Origin: Garcia nutans
Lineage: Eukaryota; Streptophyta; Magnoliopsida; Malpighiales; Euphorbiaceae
Assembly (NCBI GenBank): GCA_947685225.1
Contig: CANTUV010000053.1
Span: 5,131,501-5,195,500 of the forward strand
Direction of reading: 5' to 3'
DNA: 64,000 bases
The translations under genes and the position numbers were made by a program. Under the pieces are notes generated by a model, which saw only the letters and a program-made list of their open reading frames with translations, ran no database searches and was not told the origin of the DNA. Positions 1 through 11,290 of this stretch are shown here, piece after piece; the first letter of the stretch is position 1, and each line of letters opens with the position of its first letter.

Positions 1-469
1 TCTACAACTATAACTGTATATGTTATTCAATTTTTACATTTCATTTTTAATCTTATAATTTATTTTAATTTATTTATTATTATTGATAATTCAGTAAAAA
101 CAAGAAGATGGTAACTGTCAACATCATAGAAAGATAAAAGGCTCTGATTAAATTTCTTAATTCGATTGTTTTGTTGGTTTTGTATCAACGTATTATCACA
201 AAATCATGCATGCGAATTAAAAGGAAATGACTTTTCACATTGTTATTATTATTATTATTAGAATTTACATAAATTTGACATATTATTATTTATTTATTTT
301 ATCAAGAACATATTATTAGATATAGAAAAAAAAATAAAAGAAAGTGGAAAAATTAAAAAACGAGGGAGCATCGATATGCTAATTGATTTTCATGCGTGTA
401 AGATTCGTCGTACCAAGTTGTTTTCACGCTGTTTACTTTTTTCAATGAATAATACACCAAGCAAGGCGC

Positions 470-548
470 GTGTGCACGTGGTGGGCCCTTCTTTAATTAT
501 CAGTTTTGGTTTTATCTGACGTGTCAGGTTTCTGTTTGCCACTTGGCA
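470..548. promoter_or_regulatory. Cluster of ACGT-core and palindromic motifs
   Basis: A short GC-richer island in AT-rich DNA holds a G-box core CACGTG (475-480), a near-palindrome CTGACGTGTCAG (516-527) and a near-palindrome TGCCACTTGGCA (537-548). ACGT cores are typical bZIP/bHLH binding sites in plants. It lies about 2.9 kb beyond the 3' end of the ligase gene, so it may belong to a gene left of the window. Function is inferred from motifs only. Confidence 0.3.
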
Positions 549-1862
549 TCTTTAACTTAATGCAACTTCCATTTCCCTAACTATATTTCATTATTTTTAT
601 TATTTATTATTATTATTACATTCGAAGCAAAATCGTCTTTTTCTTACCCAAAAAGTAAATTATGAAAAGATGAAAAGAAAAAAAAAAAAGTAAATTGGCG
701 GGCATGTTCAATTTATTTGAGAAAAAAAGAAAAGAAAAAAGTATGGATAAAGTTTTACTTTTTATGTTCTTTTCGATAAATGATATTTTAAAATAAATAA
801 TACTGTTCCAAAAATATATTTTTTTTTGAAAGGTTGTTCCAAAAATATATTATCTTCTTAATTTTTATTTTTTTAAATGTAAGTGCATTATTTTTTTTAT
901 TTGAATCATTGAATGTGATTTTCAAGAATTCAGTTTCAATGAACATGCGCCTTTAATTCCTATACGTTTGTAATTTTGATTGAGTTAAATAAAATAACGG
1001 ATTTTTAATTAATAATTATTATATTCAATAATTGAGTTTCAATTTATGTCATTATTAAAATGTTGTGGTCTAGATTTTAGTGTAGATCTAGAATGTTCAT
1101 GTGAAAAAAAATAACAAAAGAATTATATAAATCTAAATTTTGAGAAATTATTTCACGGAAAATGAAATTTATCTTTTTTCTTAATTTATATAGAATTTAT
1201 TCAATATCAAGTAAAAGTAAATCGTATTTTATGTATCGTCATGTTACAGCTTTTTCATGAGACGAAAACATTTTTAGCTTTTATCTTAAAATGAAAATTA
1301 ATTATTTAAAAATAAAGTTACAGTATATTTTCTCCCTCCAATTGAAATTATTATTTTTATAAAAAAAATATTTATTTTAAATTAATTCTTTAAATTATAT
1401 TCTTATTATTAATAATTTAATTAATAAAATAAAAAGATAATATTAATTAACTAATAAAATATTTTAATTAAATTAAAATAATTTTATATGATATTTAAAT
1501 AATTTAATAATTTTATTAATAAATGTGTATGAATAAAAAATAATATACAGAGTAAGTAATTGATAACAATTGGAGCCAAAACACTTTTTATTAATTTAAT
1601 TAATTACTCGTTAAAGACAAATAGATAAATCACTTTGCGCTAAAACTTCTATCAACGGTTCCCCATATGGCATCTCTAGATGGAGTTTATTCGAGTTTGA
1701 ATTTCTTTTCGCTAAAGTTTTAAAGTATTGGTTTAGCTTTTCACTAATATGTTAAATTATTGGATTATAGTTAGAGAATGCTGTCTTTTAATTTATTATT
1801 GCTTCTAATTTTTTCGTCTCACAATTTTTCTATTTTTTTCTTAAATGAAAATGATATTATCT

Positions 1863-1931
1863 TTTATAATATTTAATATTAACAAATGGAATTAAATTAT
1901 AACTCCATTTGTTAATATTAAATATTATAAA
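1863..1931. repeat. 28-bp perfect inverted repeat (hairpin)
   Basis: The left arm 1863-1890 is exactly complementary in inverse to the right arm 1904-1931, with a 13-base spacer. Pairing continues imperfectly outwards to about 1850 and 1950. This may be the collapsed end pair of a small MITE or simply a foldback in AT-rich DNA; no clear target-site duplication was found. Confidence 0.7.
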
Positions 1932-2282
1932 CGATAATTTCAATATTATGAAAGAAAACAAATTCTAAAAAAAAGAACTTGCTCTCTCGGTTTATCAATT
2001 TTGAAAAAAAAAAAAGCTTGTATAAAAATTTGTTATTATTAAATCAAATGCGCAATTAATTATTACGTTTAATTTATTAAAACTAAAATTAAAAATTATT
2101 TTTTTAAAAAAATTTAAACTCAAAATCACATCTTGAAAATTGAAATCACGCAAGTTATTGCACCAGCACAAAAAAATAAAACTTGATTTCACATTAAAAT
2201 TTTGATAAAAATATAAAAAAATTAATTTATTATATTTATAAGAAAAATATTTTTTTTGACTCATGAATTTTATATATTTTAT

Positions 2283-2580
2283 GTATTAAATTTCTAAACA
2301 TTTATTTAATAATATTGAACCCTTCAACTATATAAATTAATAATATTAAATTTTTTTTACATAAATAAAATATATTTTTAATTGCCTTTAAAAATAATAT
2401 ATTTTAATAAAAAAATTAAAAATAACGTATTTATTTATACATAAATTTTATATATTTGTGTATTAAGCCTATCAAATTTTATTTAGTGACATTGAACCAT
2501 TCGATTGATAATAAATAAAAATTATTTATTTAACTGATGTCATATCGTAAAAACACCCAATATTATTAATTTATATAGTT
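2283..2580. repeat. Degenerate direct and inverted AT-rich repeats
   Basis: A 22-bp perfect inverted pair lies at 2326-2347 and 2559-2580. A diverged direct copy of the segment around 2283-2330 appears around 2460-2506. The arrangement resembles an old foldback or MITE remnant. Boundaries are uncertain and no target duplication is evident. Confidence 0.4.
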
Positions 2581-3441
2581 AAAAAATTTAGTATCACCAA
2601 ATAAAAATTTAAGTGATATTTACATAAAACATTTTAAGTTAAGTTAAAAAAAATATATTATTTTTATTTATAAAATATTTATTAAAATATTATATTTTTA
2701 TTAATTTATAATAAATTTTATCATAAATTTACTATAAGTTCGTATAAATTATAATGAATTTATTATAAATAAAATGATTAAAATATTTATACTAAAAAAA
2801 TTAAAAAATTATAATTAGAAGTGTCATTTTGTCTTGGCAAAATATTCTTTAATACGAAAATGCAAAACATATTAATAGAAAAAACAATTTCCACATGAGA
2901 AATTACAATAAGACATGACGGGTTAATTAAACAGGTGAGGATCATTAAAAAAACAATTAAGTTAAAAAAATGATGATTCAGATTGATAAACTACAAAAAG
3001 ACCTTTAAAAATTCAAGAAACAAATAAAAAGGGCAAAATTTGCAAGGAAAGCGACTGGTAGGGAAGATCTAATTGCAGAAACCTACCCCACTCACCTAAA
3101 TTGGCATCAACTTCCTTTCTTTTCCGGTCATATTCTTTGTTCTTTGCATCAATAAGCCAAACAATTATCAATCAAATCAATCTGACTATTTACTCTCTCT
3201 CTATTCTATATATATTAAGGTACATTTTATCACCGAGTAATTTCCGGAGTTAAAATTATTTATAAATGTTACTATAAATTAATAAAAATTGAAAAATATA
3301 AAAGAATCAAATATACCATGAACAATTCTTAATAAAAAAAATAAATATAGAAGCCAAGATATAATGAAAAAATTTCTATTAAGCTATTTTTAATTTTTTT
3401 TTTGCAAGAAGTATTTTTCGTCTTTTTTGTTTACCAAAATT

Positions 3442-4631
3442 TCAAGACAAGTTTACATGTACACTACCAGTCATGCCAGAATCACAAACAGGGCAAGTGC
3501 CAAGCAGAGTGGACCCACACAATGTACAGAGGCATAGATGCCGGCATGGCAGCAACAGCACACTAGACTCCCTCACCCCACACTTTTTGCATATCCTGCA
3601 CTTATCCTTCACCCCCACCGCCACCTTATCCTTCACCCCCATTTCTTCCCCTGCTAACGTGCACCTCGGCCCGTAATCACTGCTTCCACAGCTAGACTCC
3701 GCATCATCTGCCAAGTTAGCCCCGCCGCCACCGCCACTCGCGTGGTGGTCCTCGCTAACGTGAGCCAAGACTTGTTCAAGATTGCTACGCAGAGAATTTG
3801 CCGTGGCTTCATTGGTCTGAGCTAAATCTCTCCATATTTGATTCTCTACGTATAAGCTTTTCACTCTTTCTTGAAGAACCCAGTTCAGTTTTCCCATTCT
3901 TTGAATCTCATCATCTTTTTCCTTGAGTTTCTTCGTTATTGCTTCATGGATTGCTGACACCAACATTCTTGATTGCTTCTTTCTTCTCTCTTCAAGCTCC
4001 ATTCTTACTTTCTGAGTCTGGAATTATAACAAACGCAATCAACACCAAGATCAGCAAAGATTAAAAAAATTAATTTTGCTTTCTAGGAATTTTCAAATAA
4101 AATTAATTAACAGAACATACATGCTCAGCAACAAAGCGATCAATTTCAGATTGTTGATGTTGGATCTGGTAGAGAATATCTTCATCAACAAAAGATGATA
4201 AACCAGAGAATTTGCTCTTCTGATTGACCGTAAAAGCATCCAATTCATTGGTGGGGTCTCTAAGACGCTTTCTTGGAGCGGGAACATTGTATGTGAGTCC
4301 ACTATCATCTTTATTCGTGGATGATTTAGCCAAAATTGGATCGTATACAAGAGATTGATAGAAAGGAAAAAGCGCTGTAGTTGGCATTGTTTCATTAATG
4401 AAACCAAAGCCAGAATCCATCTGTATATCGTAGCATAAATTGGCGTCCATTTGATTGGTTTTCAAGAAATCTCTGCAAGAAAAAGAAATTCAAGAAATAC
4501 CCATGTCAAGAAACAAGAAAACAATCAAACCCATCAAACAGAAAATAAAAAAGAAAAAAGATTTCACAGTACCTATTTGTGATTAGCTGTGAAGAAGGAA
4601 AAAGGTTTATACGCCGAGCTTCAACTGCCAT
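3442..4631 (-). CDS. BOI-related / SBP1-type RING E3 ubiquitin-protein ligase
   Basis: Three exons, all GT-AG: exon 1 4573-4631, exon 2 4121-4472, exon 3 3442-4017 (introns 100 and 103 bp), giving 328 residues. The start at 4631 is chosen because it gives the family's N-terminus MAVEARRINLFP and splices in frame (phase 2, then phase 0). Order: variable N-terminal region; coiled-coil and basic segment (about 122-175); the WRD region beginning WRDLAQTNEATA (about 199-222); a Gly-rich linker; and a C-terminal RING (about 280-315, CKKC...CRHLCLC...CPVC) ending SVHVNLS. The family (Arabidopsis BOI and BRG1-3, Petunia SBP1) transfers ubiquitin and is known for roles in stress, cell death and gibberellin/DELLA signalling; the target here is unknown. 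One extra Cys precedes the first zinc pair (CRICKKC). Length is normal for the family and no break is seen. The exact orthologue within the BRG group cannot be assigned. Confidence 0.93.
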
Positions 4632-4860
4632 TAAAAGTTGTTATGTTCTTTGTTTTGTGTGATCTATTTGCGTTACTTATGCTTTTAGTGAGAATAAGAA
4701 AGAGATGAGCCAGAATGAAAGTGAGAACATGCAGTAGAGATGGCAACTAGCGAGGGAAAACAAAACCGATTTTCTCGATATATTTAGGTTTGGTTATGAG
4801 AAGAGGACAGAGAAAGAAAGTCAAAGACTAACTTATAAAGAGAGAAAATATATGTAATAA
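4632..4860 (-). promoter_or_regulatory. 5' UTR and core promoter of the RING ligase gene
   Basis: On the minus strand a TATA-like CTTTATAAG lies at 4832-4840, about 200 bases upstream of the ATG, followed by a CT-rich stretch typical of plant 5' leaders. A TTGAC W-box core overlaps 4821-4826. The start of transcription is inferred, not visible. Confidence 0.55.
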
Positions 4861-5155
4861 TATTTTATATTATTTATGTTTTTTTTTTTTTGCATAAATC
4901 TTTCTGCATCAAAGCTCGAGATAGAAAAAAAAAGCGCGGTTCTTTTGGTTTTAGGTTTCGAGTAATAACACCCGACTGCTAGGGGTAATTACAGAATTTC
5001 AGATTTTGTTACCTATTTTAGTGGTAAACAGAACTAAAGAAAACAAAACAAAACAAAAAGGAACCATTTACTATCCGCAATTTTTTACTCGGCTGTGATT
5101 TTATTAATTAATAAATTAAATTAAATTGATCGAGTAACTGACTGGGGTGTTATAT

Positions 5156-5360
5156 TTGCCACGTATTGGGTGCATGCCGTTTTGCCACGTAAGCAGATGA
5201 GAGAGAAAAAAAAGAAAAAGAAAAAATTAAGATCCGTTGTGAACGTGACTTGTAGAATGGGACCGTCGACCACACGTGTCACGCGTGTGTAGAAGTAAGT
5301 ACTGAGAGGCTAGAGAAATATGGGCTTAGCAAAACTATAAGTAATGAAAGGGATGACGTC
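5156..5360. promoter_or_regulatory. ABRE/G-box, RY-like and TGACGTC motif cluster
   Basis: Two identical TTGCCACGTA boxes lie at 5156-5165 and 5182-5191, 26 bases apart, with the RY-like TGCATGCC between them (5171-5178). A palindromic ACACGTGT (5272-5279) is followed at once by ACGCGTGT (5281-5288), resembling an ABRE plus CE3-type coupling element. TGACGTC lies at 5354-5360. The cluster is 0.5-0.7 kb upstream of the ligase start and stands out against its AT-rich surroundings. In plants such pairs bind ABA-responsive and TGA-type bZIP factors, so ABA or stress control of the ligase is plausible but inferred. Confidence 0.5.
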
Positions 5361-6426
5361 GGTGAGGTTAAAATGTTAGTGTGGGACAGTCTTTTTATGG
5401 GGCGTAGGTGGACCCTATTAATTGAAGCCGTGTGCGAGGGTCCCACAACTTATACATTTCGGTTTCCTTCTTTAGCTAACCTTGTCTCCTTCTTTGTAGT
5501 GTCACTGTACGGACAACTAAAGGTAGGGTAGAGTAGGACAGAGCAAATTACATTATGCATAGCACAGGGTAAAGGGAGGGGTTAATAATTTGGTGTGGGA
5601 CTGGCACATGATACTGATATATCTTTATGAATTGTTAGTTGAATACAAATTGGCATAATCTCCAAGATATGTTGGAATCATGTCACTATTTATTATTATT
5701 GCTTAGGTTTGATGTGTTATTTATTTGTTTTATTATTTATTTATTTAATAAATAAAATGAGTATTTTCAAAAAAAATAAAATAAAATGAGTGAAAAAGAA
5801 TGATAAATACAATGAATCAAATTAATTAAAGCCAAATCACATGCTTGCCCATTCATAATTTTCTTTATTCAATTAAAATAAAATGTAAAATTTTCATTCA
5901 CTGAAATGAAAATTTTATAAAAATTGAAAGCTATTATCTGCTATAATTGCTAAACAAGTATCTTAATAATATATTTTCTAATAAATCTAATTATAAATTA
6001 AATAAAATTTTTAAAAAATAAAGTGATTTGATTTTGCAATTCCAATATGGTTTATAAATACAAATTTAAGAAAACCAGCACATGAGCATATTTACTTCGT
6101 AATTGGATTATTAATTATGGAGGTTGAATTGCATGAACATATTGTTGAATAATTCAGATTTCAGTTTACTTCCAAAACATCTTAGGCCGAAATTAAAATT
6201 AGGGCGGCCTTTTGACTTTGGATTATAAAAAGAATAGTTTAATCCTAATAATTAAATGGTAAAGTCATGTCCTTCTAGCTATCACATTATTATCAATCAA
6301 TTCTTGTAAAATCAAATAATAAAATCTACATATATTCAATTTCAACAGGAAAAATCATTTCTATTTTGTTTTATTTTTCTTTGAAGGGGGCAGCCAACTA
6401 TTTGTAAATTTCTTCCAAGTGAGCAA

Positions 6427-6518
6427 CTTCATATATATATATATAATTATTATATTAATTAAATATATAAATATACTAATATAATAATAATATAATAATA
6501 TATAATTAATATAATAAT

Positions 6519-6545
<27 letters not shown>
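6427..6545. repeat. TA-rich microsatellite block
   Basis: Two TA dinucleotide runs (about 6431-6446 and 6521-6544) flank a degenerate TAA/TTAA tract. A predicted peptide across it is only Ile/Tyr repeats and is not a gene. Confidence 0.8.
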
Positions 6546-6549
<4 letters not shown>

Positions 6550-6828
6550 CTCACTGAATTTTGTGTTCATTGAATCTGTCACCAAGGGAGGTGTTCAATT
6601 GTCTACAAATTGAAGTTGAATTGTAATAATGTAGTAACTGATTAATATTTAATTATTTTATAAAACATAGGACTAGGAGCTCCTATATTTAAAAGGTAAA
6701 ATTTTCTTTTGATGATCAATTTGAATTTGATCGAAATCGAATTTTAGAATTTGTAAGTGTGAATCAAAGATTCCTTAGTAAAAAAATGTAAAATAATCAT
6801 TACAAAATTACATTTATGTCACTCACAC

Positions 6829-6831
<3 letters not shown>

Positions 6832-6860
<29 letters not shown>
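6832..6860. repeat. (AT)n microsatellite
   Basis: About fourteen uninterrupted AT units directly follow an ACACACA stretch. Confidence 0.85.
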
Positions 6861-8014
6861 TCCTACTAATTCTAATGCATTATAATAACAAAAATTAATT
6901 TTTTTTTGAGAAAAATAACAAAAAATATTATTTTTAAAAAGTATATAAAAATATAGTTAAATGTTATTTTTAAATTATAGTATTATAAATAATATTTAAA
7001 TAATTATTTGCTATTTTTGAAGAATCATAATAAAGATATCATATAAAAATTAATTCAAAAAAAATTTAATAACGTTTTTCTTTGGACATAAAAATATAGT
7101 CTAAATACAACATTTTATAAAAATGAAATATTTGGAATCAATAATTTAAGGGTATCTAACAATTAATATTTATTAATTGTTTTAAACAAGTCGTGTTAAC
7201 TGTTATAAAAAAGAAACTGATGAATTAATTCCTAATAATTTATGTTTAAGTGGTAAAAGCATGAATTTATATTTCATGTCAAGGAGATGGAGGCATGGAG
7301 CATGTGATTCTATAAATAGTCTAAAATGGAATATGATTATTACAACCTTTGGAATTTAATTTCTTGTACAAGCATATATATCTTTGAATTCTCCTCCATG
7401 GCATGTGGTGCAAATTTTAAAGATTAAATTCATATCTAAACTATTTTAATTTAAATCTTATATTTATAGACATTATTACTTTTTTTAACTAATTAATAAG
7501 TTAGATAGTTTATAGAATTTCACTTCCTTCCTTGAAAATAAATAAAAAATTTATAACATTACAATAAAAAAATAATGAGTATCAATAAGACAAGTAAATT
7601 GATGTTTGCCTTCTGAAGTAAATTAAAAATTTCCATGTTATTTTAAAATATTGGTAATAAAGCTAATATTATATAAGATAGAACATTATGACAAAAACCT
7701 AATTTATTGGTCTGCATACATAAGATAATAAGATTATTTAGGGCGAGTACTCTTTCCAAAACTCTATACAAATTTCATAAATGCTGAAAATTATCTATGT
7801 ATCTATGTGTCTATATATATATATATGTATGTATATATAAACTGAGATAATAACATCTTACAAATAATAATATAAAATCTTATCTATGTTTTCTTATTAT
7901 TTCAAAATTTATTTTATTATATAATATTTAAAGATTATAAGTAAAGAAATTAAAATTATTATAAAATAAAAATAATTATTTAATATAATTTCATAATTGT
8001 ATAGCTGCTATCTA

Positions 8015-8399
8015 CAGGGGTATTCATAAGGTTCGGTAGCCCGAGTGGGTTGGGCTGTGTTAAAGATACTCGGGCCAGATTAAAGATGTTCCATCCAAGC
8101 CTCAAGCATGATTTTTAATTTTGGGCTTGAATTCACGCGTGAAAAAATTTTCTTTAAGTTAACTCGGTCCAACCCGAATTATATTATATTATATATATAA
8201 ATTATTGCCGCAATAACTTTTAATTTAATATATATTATATATTGTATAAAAGCAAAAAAAAAAAGAAAAAAAGAGGCTCATTAGCTCAACCTGTGGCGTA
8301 GTTGGCTTGACCATTCTGAGTCAACCAGGCATGTTCAGACTAGAGTTGGACTGCATGCTAAGGATAAAACTGGGCCAACCCGACCTAAAAATACCCCTA
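8015..8399. mobile_element. Non-autonomous hAT-type element (MITE)
   Basis: The left end reads CAGGGGTATTCATAAGGTTC and the right end, in inverse complement, TAGGGGTATTTTTAGGTCGG, an imperfect terminal inverted repeat of the CAGGGGT type known from plant hAT elements. Flanks GCTATCTA (8007-8014) and AATATCTA (8400-8407) agree at the last six of eight bases, fitting an eroded 8-bp target duplication. The 385-bp interior is GC-richer (GGGTTGGG, CCAACCCGA) and has no coding capacity. Confidence 0.7.
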
Positions 8400-10555
8400 A
8401 ATATCTAATATTATATAATAAGCCTAAACATAAATAAAAACTTACATAATGTGTTATTATATCATTAAAATTGAATATTTGAACTCAACATTATAAAAAT
8501 GTACTTGCCTGATATTTGATTTCTATATTTATAAAAATCAATATATTCTTACATGCAAGAGTTTCATTGTAACATCTTTATATCCTATATACGTTCTACA
8601 CATATATTCAGTATAAGTAAAATACATATATAGAAAATAAAAGTGTCACATTCCTGTCATTCCAAAAATTTCTATAATTTCAAGATAACTATTTTAAACA
8701 ATTAAAATGTATTTTAATAACTAAATAAAAGTATTCATTAGTGTTTTAAGGAGTAAATAGTCATATTTTAAAAGAAATTTCTGAAAAAAAAAATTCGTCA
8801 GAGTTTTATCTATATTTTAGATAATATTAAATTTAAATTCATATAACCTGTAATAAAACACACTCCCGAATAAACACTTAGCACATCCATTTCTCCAAAA
8901 TGAGCCTAATGGCTCAAATCCATCAACATTTTGTAAAATGTACATTTGTCAATATATATATGCTCAAATTTTCAATTTCCCAATATTTAACACAAAAGAA
9001 AATCTTTATAGTTTACATCATATACATATTTATAAATATAATGTAAAATCTTAAATACATTTTCAAAAATTTAAAGTGTATGCATAAAATACATCTGGCA
9101 CTGGTTCGTGGCAGCTCTAAAATCTTCACAGCAACCAACTATAGCCTAGACTTGGTATGGTCTAGCAGCACTCTCCGGATCTGCCCTATCACCCCTGTAA
9201 TGAAATTCATTCGCATTAAACATTTCACCTAGTAGTACATTCCTTGATATAAAATAAATGATATTACATACATAATACCCATAATGCACTATAATTTAAA
9301 TGTCACCTATCACGTTTCAAAATTTATTTAACATAATAATCATCTACACATATTGGGCCCTAAAATTCTTATATACTGGTATAGTTCAAAAAATATTATC
9401 TTGGACTATCTCATTCATCTGTGATACCAGCATGTCTCACCTAAAGGCGTAATGAGTCTATGACACCGGTGTATCTCATCGAAGACGTAATAAGTATATG
9501 ACACCAACATATCTCACCCGAAGGCATAAAAATATAACAACAATAATCTGGAACTAGACTTTATATAAGGTGACATGCAAACACAATTTTCTCTTATTAT
9601 TCTTTTTTATACTGTTGACTCTTAAACACATCATCATCACATTTTAAAAAATGTGGCTTACTTTCACATTTTACTGCATATTTGCACTTTTCACATTTTG
9701 CACATTTATTATATTTAGCCATTCTCCAATGGTGTAATATCCTCATGTTTGCCTTAGAAGTATTGGTTATGTTGTTGTTGTAAATTGGAGAGAATGTATA
9801 TGTATATGTGTTTTGGGAAAGAAAGAGGGTTTAGAGACAAGTTTATATGTTGTTTATATGATGATATAATTAACATATACATAAGTCAAATAGAGAGTCA
9901 ATGCAAGAAGATATTTTATTTGAGATTTGTGAAATTACATATTTGGGCATGCAAGTGACAAAAGCTAAGTTAAGTGATGAGGGGTGTTCTGGTAATTGTC
10001 TTGTTAAAATCACTTGGTGGAGATTTAAGGAGAAATTGACTTTGTTTCTTCATCATTTTCTCTTCTTCTTGATGGTAGTGGACGGCTCCTCCAAAGACAA
10101 AAGAAAACTAGAGAGCTAGAGAGGTGTTTGAAGTTCTAAACTCAAATTGAAGGAAGATTGAAGTGATCAAGTGTTGATTCAAGAAGTTTATAGCTTTGGT
10201 AAGTTTTCTTTTGGATCTTTTGCTTGTTTGAAATGATATGTGGATTTGATAGATGATCTAAGAGTGTGTTGCTTGATTTTGTTATACTCAAGTGTGTTTG
10301 ATTAGTTTGATCTTGGATTTTAAGGATGAATTGATGAAAGAAGTAAGTTGATTTTTGAAAGATGGAGAAGGAGGTTGGTTTTAGGGTTTTGAGGTGATAG
10401 GTGTTAAATGTTGTGTTAATGTATTGTTAAAGTGATTAATGTGATGAATATGTAAGATATGTGTTAATAATGTTGATTAGAACCATTTGAATGAGATTAT
10501 TGTTGTGTATAATGTGTTAGAATGCATTTAGAAGAGTGTTGGCTTTGGTTAGGGT

Positions 10556-10760
10556 TTGTTCATGAGTGACACGGCCAAAACCAAAGAAGAGACACGGCCA
10601 AGACTTAATGTTTTGGAGAGACACGGCCAAGTCCATGGAAATTTGGCCGTGTGTGTGAGATTTTGGAGAGGACACGGCCGTGTCTCATGTCAGTGTCTGC
10701 CACTGCCAATTTGTTTTGGGAGACACGGCCACAAGCTTGGCCGTGTCCCTTGGGTGTGTT
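10556..10760 (+). repeat. Dispersed GACACGGCC motif array in the solo LTR
   Basis: The nonamer GACACGGCC, or its inverse GGCCGTGTC, recurs about seven times in 200 bases, in both orientations and at irregular spacing, in otherwise AT-rich DNA. This suggests protein-binding sites or slipped duplication in the U3 part. Open frames across it on both strands are by-products of the repetition. Confidence 0.6.
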
Positions 10761-11129
10761 GGTTACTGTGTTTGGTTTTTGTTCTTCATACATGATTGAG
10801 TTTGAACTTTCAATTGAAATGCATATGATACTACATGAACTAGGGTTTGTGCTATGCAATGTGAATTTTGTAAATGATAATGTGTGAGATGGATAATGTA
10901 TTTTGAAATGCTATATGCATAATATGAATTGAGATGTGAAATGTGATGCAAAGCCATTGTGATTGGCTATGATGATGCAATTGAAAGAAATAAGGCATGT
11001 TTGCCTAAATGTTGATGAGAATTGAGAATGGAAATGATGACTAAATAATAAATGAATTGTGTGGCTAATGTGTTATTCCATTTTCAGAGTTTGTTGTTGG
11101 TGGCATGCCTAATATTGGTAACAATCTCT

Positions 11130-11290
11130 TGAAGTTAGGTTGGAATTGATTCCTTGAAGCCTAATTGAGATGTTACAACCCTTGAAGCTAGGTTGGGTTG
11201 GTTCTTGAAGCCAAGTTGGGTTGAAGCTTAGCATGCTTTGCTCCCCTTGAAGCTTGGTTGAACCTAATCCTTGAAGCCTAGTTGGGATTA
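11130..11290 (+). repeat. Tandem CTTGAAGCYTAGTTGG-type repeat in the solo LTR
   Basis: An imperfect unit of roughly 20-30 bases with the core CTTGAAGC and GTTGG recurs six or more times. It sits where the other Tekay-like LTRs of this window carry their own, unrelated, tandem arrays. Confidence 0.6.

Larger units (their letters stand above)
1..3441. other. AT-rich host intergenic DNA
   Basis: No convincing gene is visible here. The stretch is very AT-rich, with many poly-A and poly-T runs and short TTA-type microsatellites (about 241-259 and 596-615). The only open frames are low-complexity and Phe/Asn/Lys-rich, as expected by chance in such DNA. Two hairpin-forming segments and a possible distal promoter patch are listed separately. 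The right end is the 3' flank of the RING ligase gene, which reads on the minus strand. Confidence 0.7.
5361..8014. other. Host intergenic DNA with microsatellites
   Basis: No gene is supported. The stretch is AT-rich with several TA microsatellites (listed separately, plus one near 7811-7826). It joins the promoter region of the ligase gene to the hAT-type element at 8015. Confidence 0.65.

Noticed and set aside
3473..3676. Plus-strand open frame opposite the RING exon
   Set aside because: It is the antisense shadow of the well-supported RING coding exon.
6361..6585. Minus-strand frame with Ile/Tyr repeats
   Set aside because: It is translated TA microsatellite; no protein-like composition.
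10556..10887. Overlapping frames on both strands
   Set aside because: They come from the repeated GACACGGCC motif inside a solo LTR.
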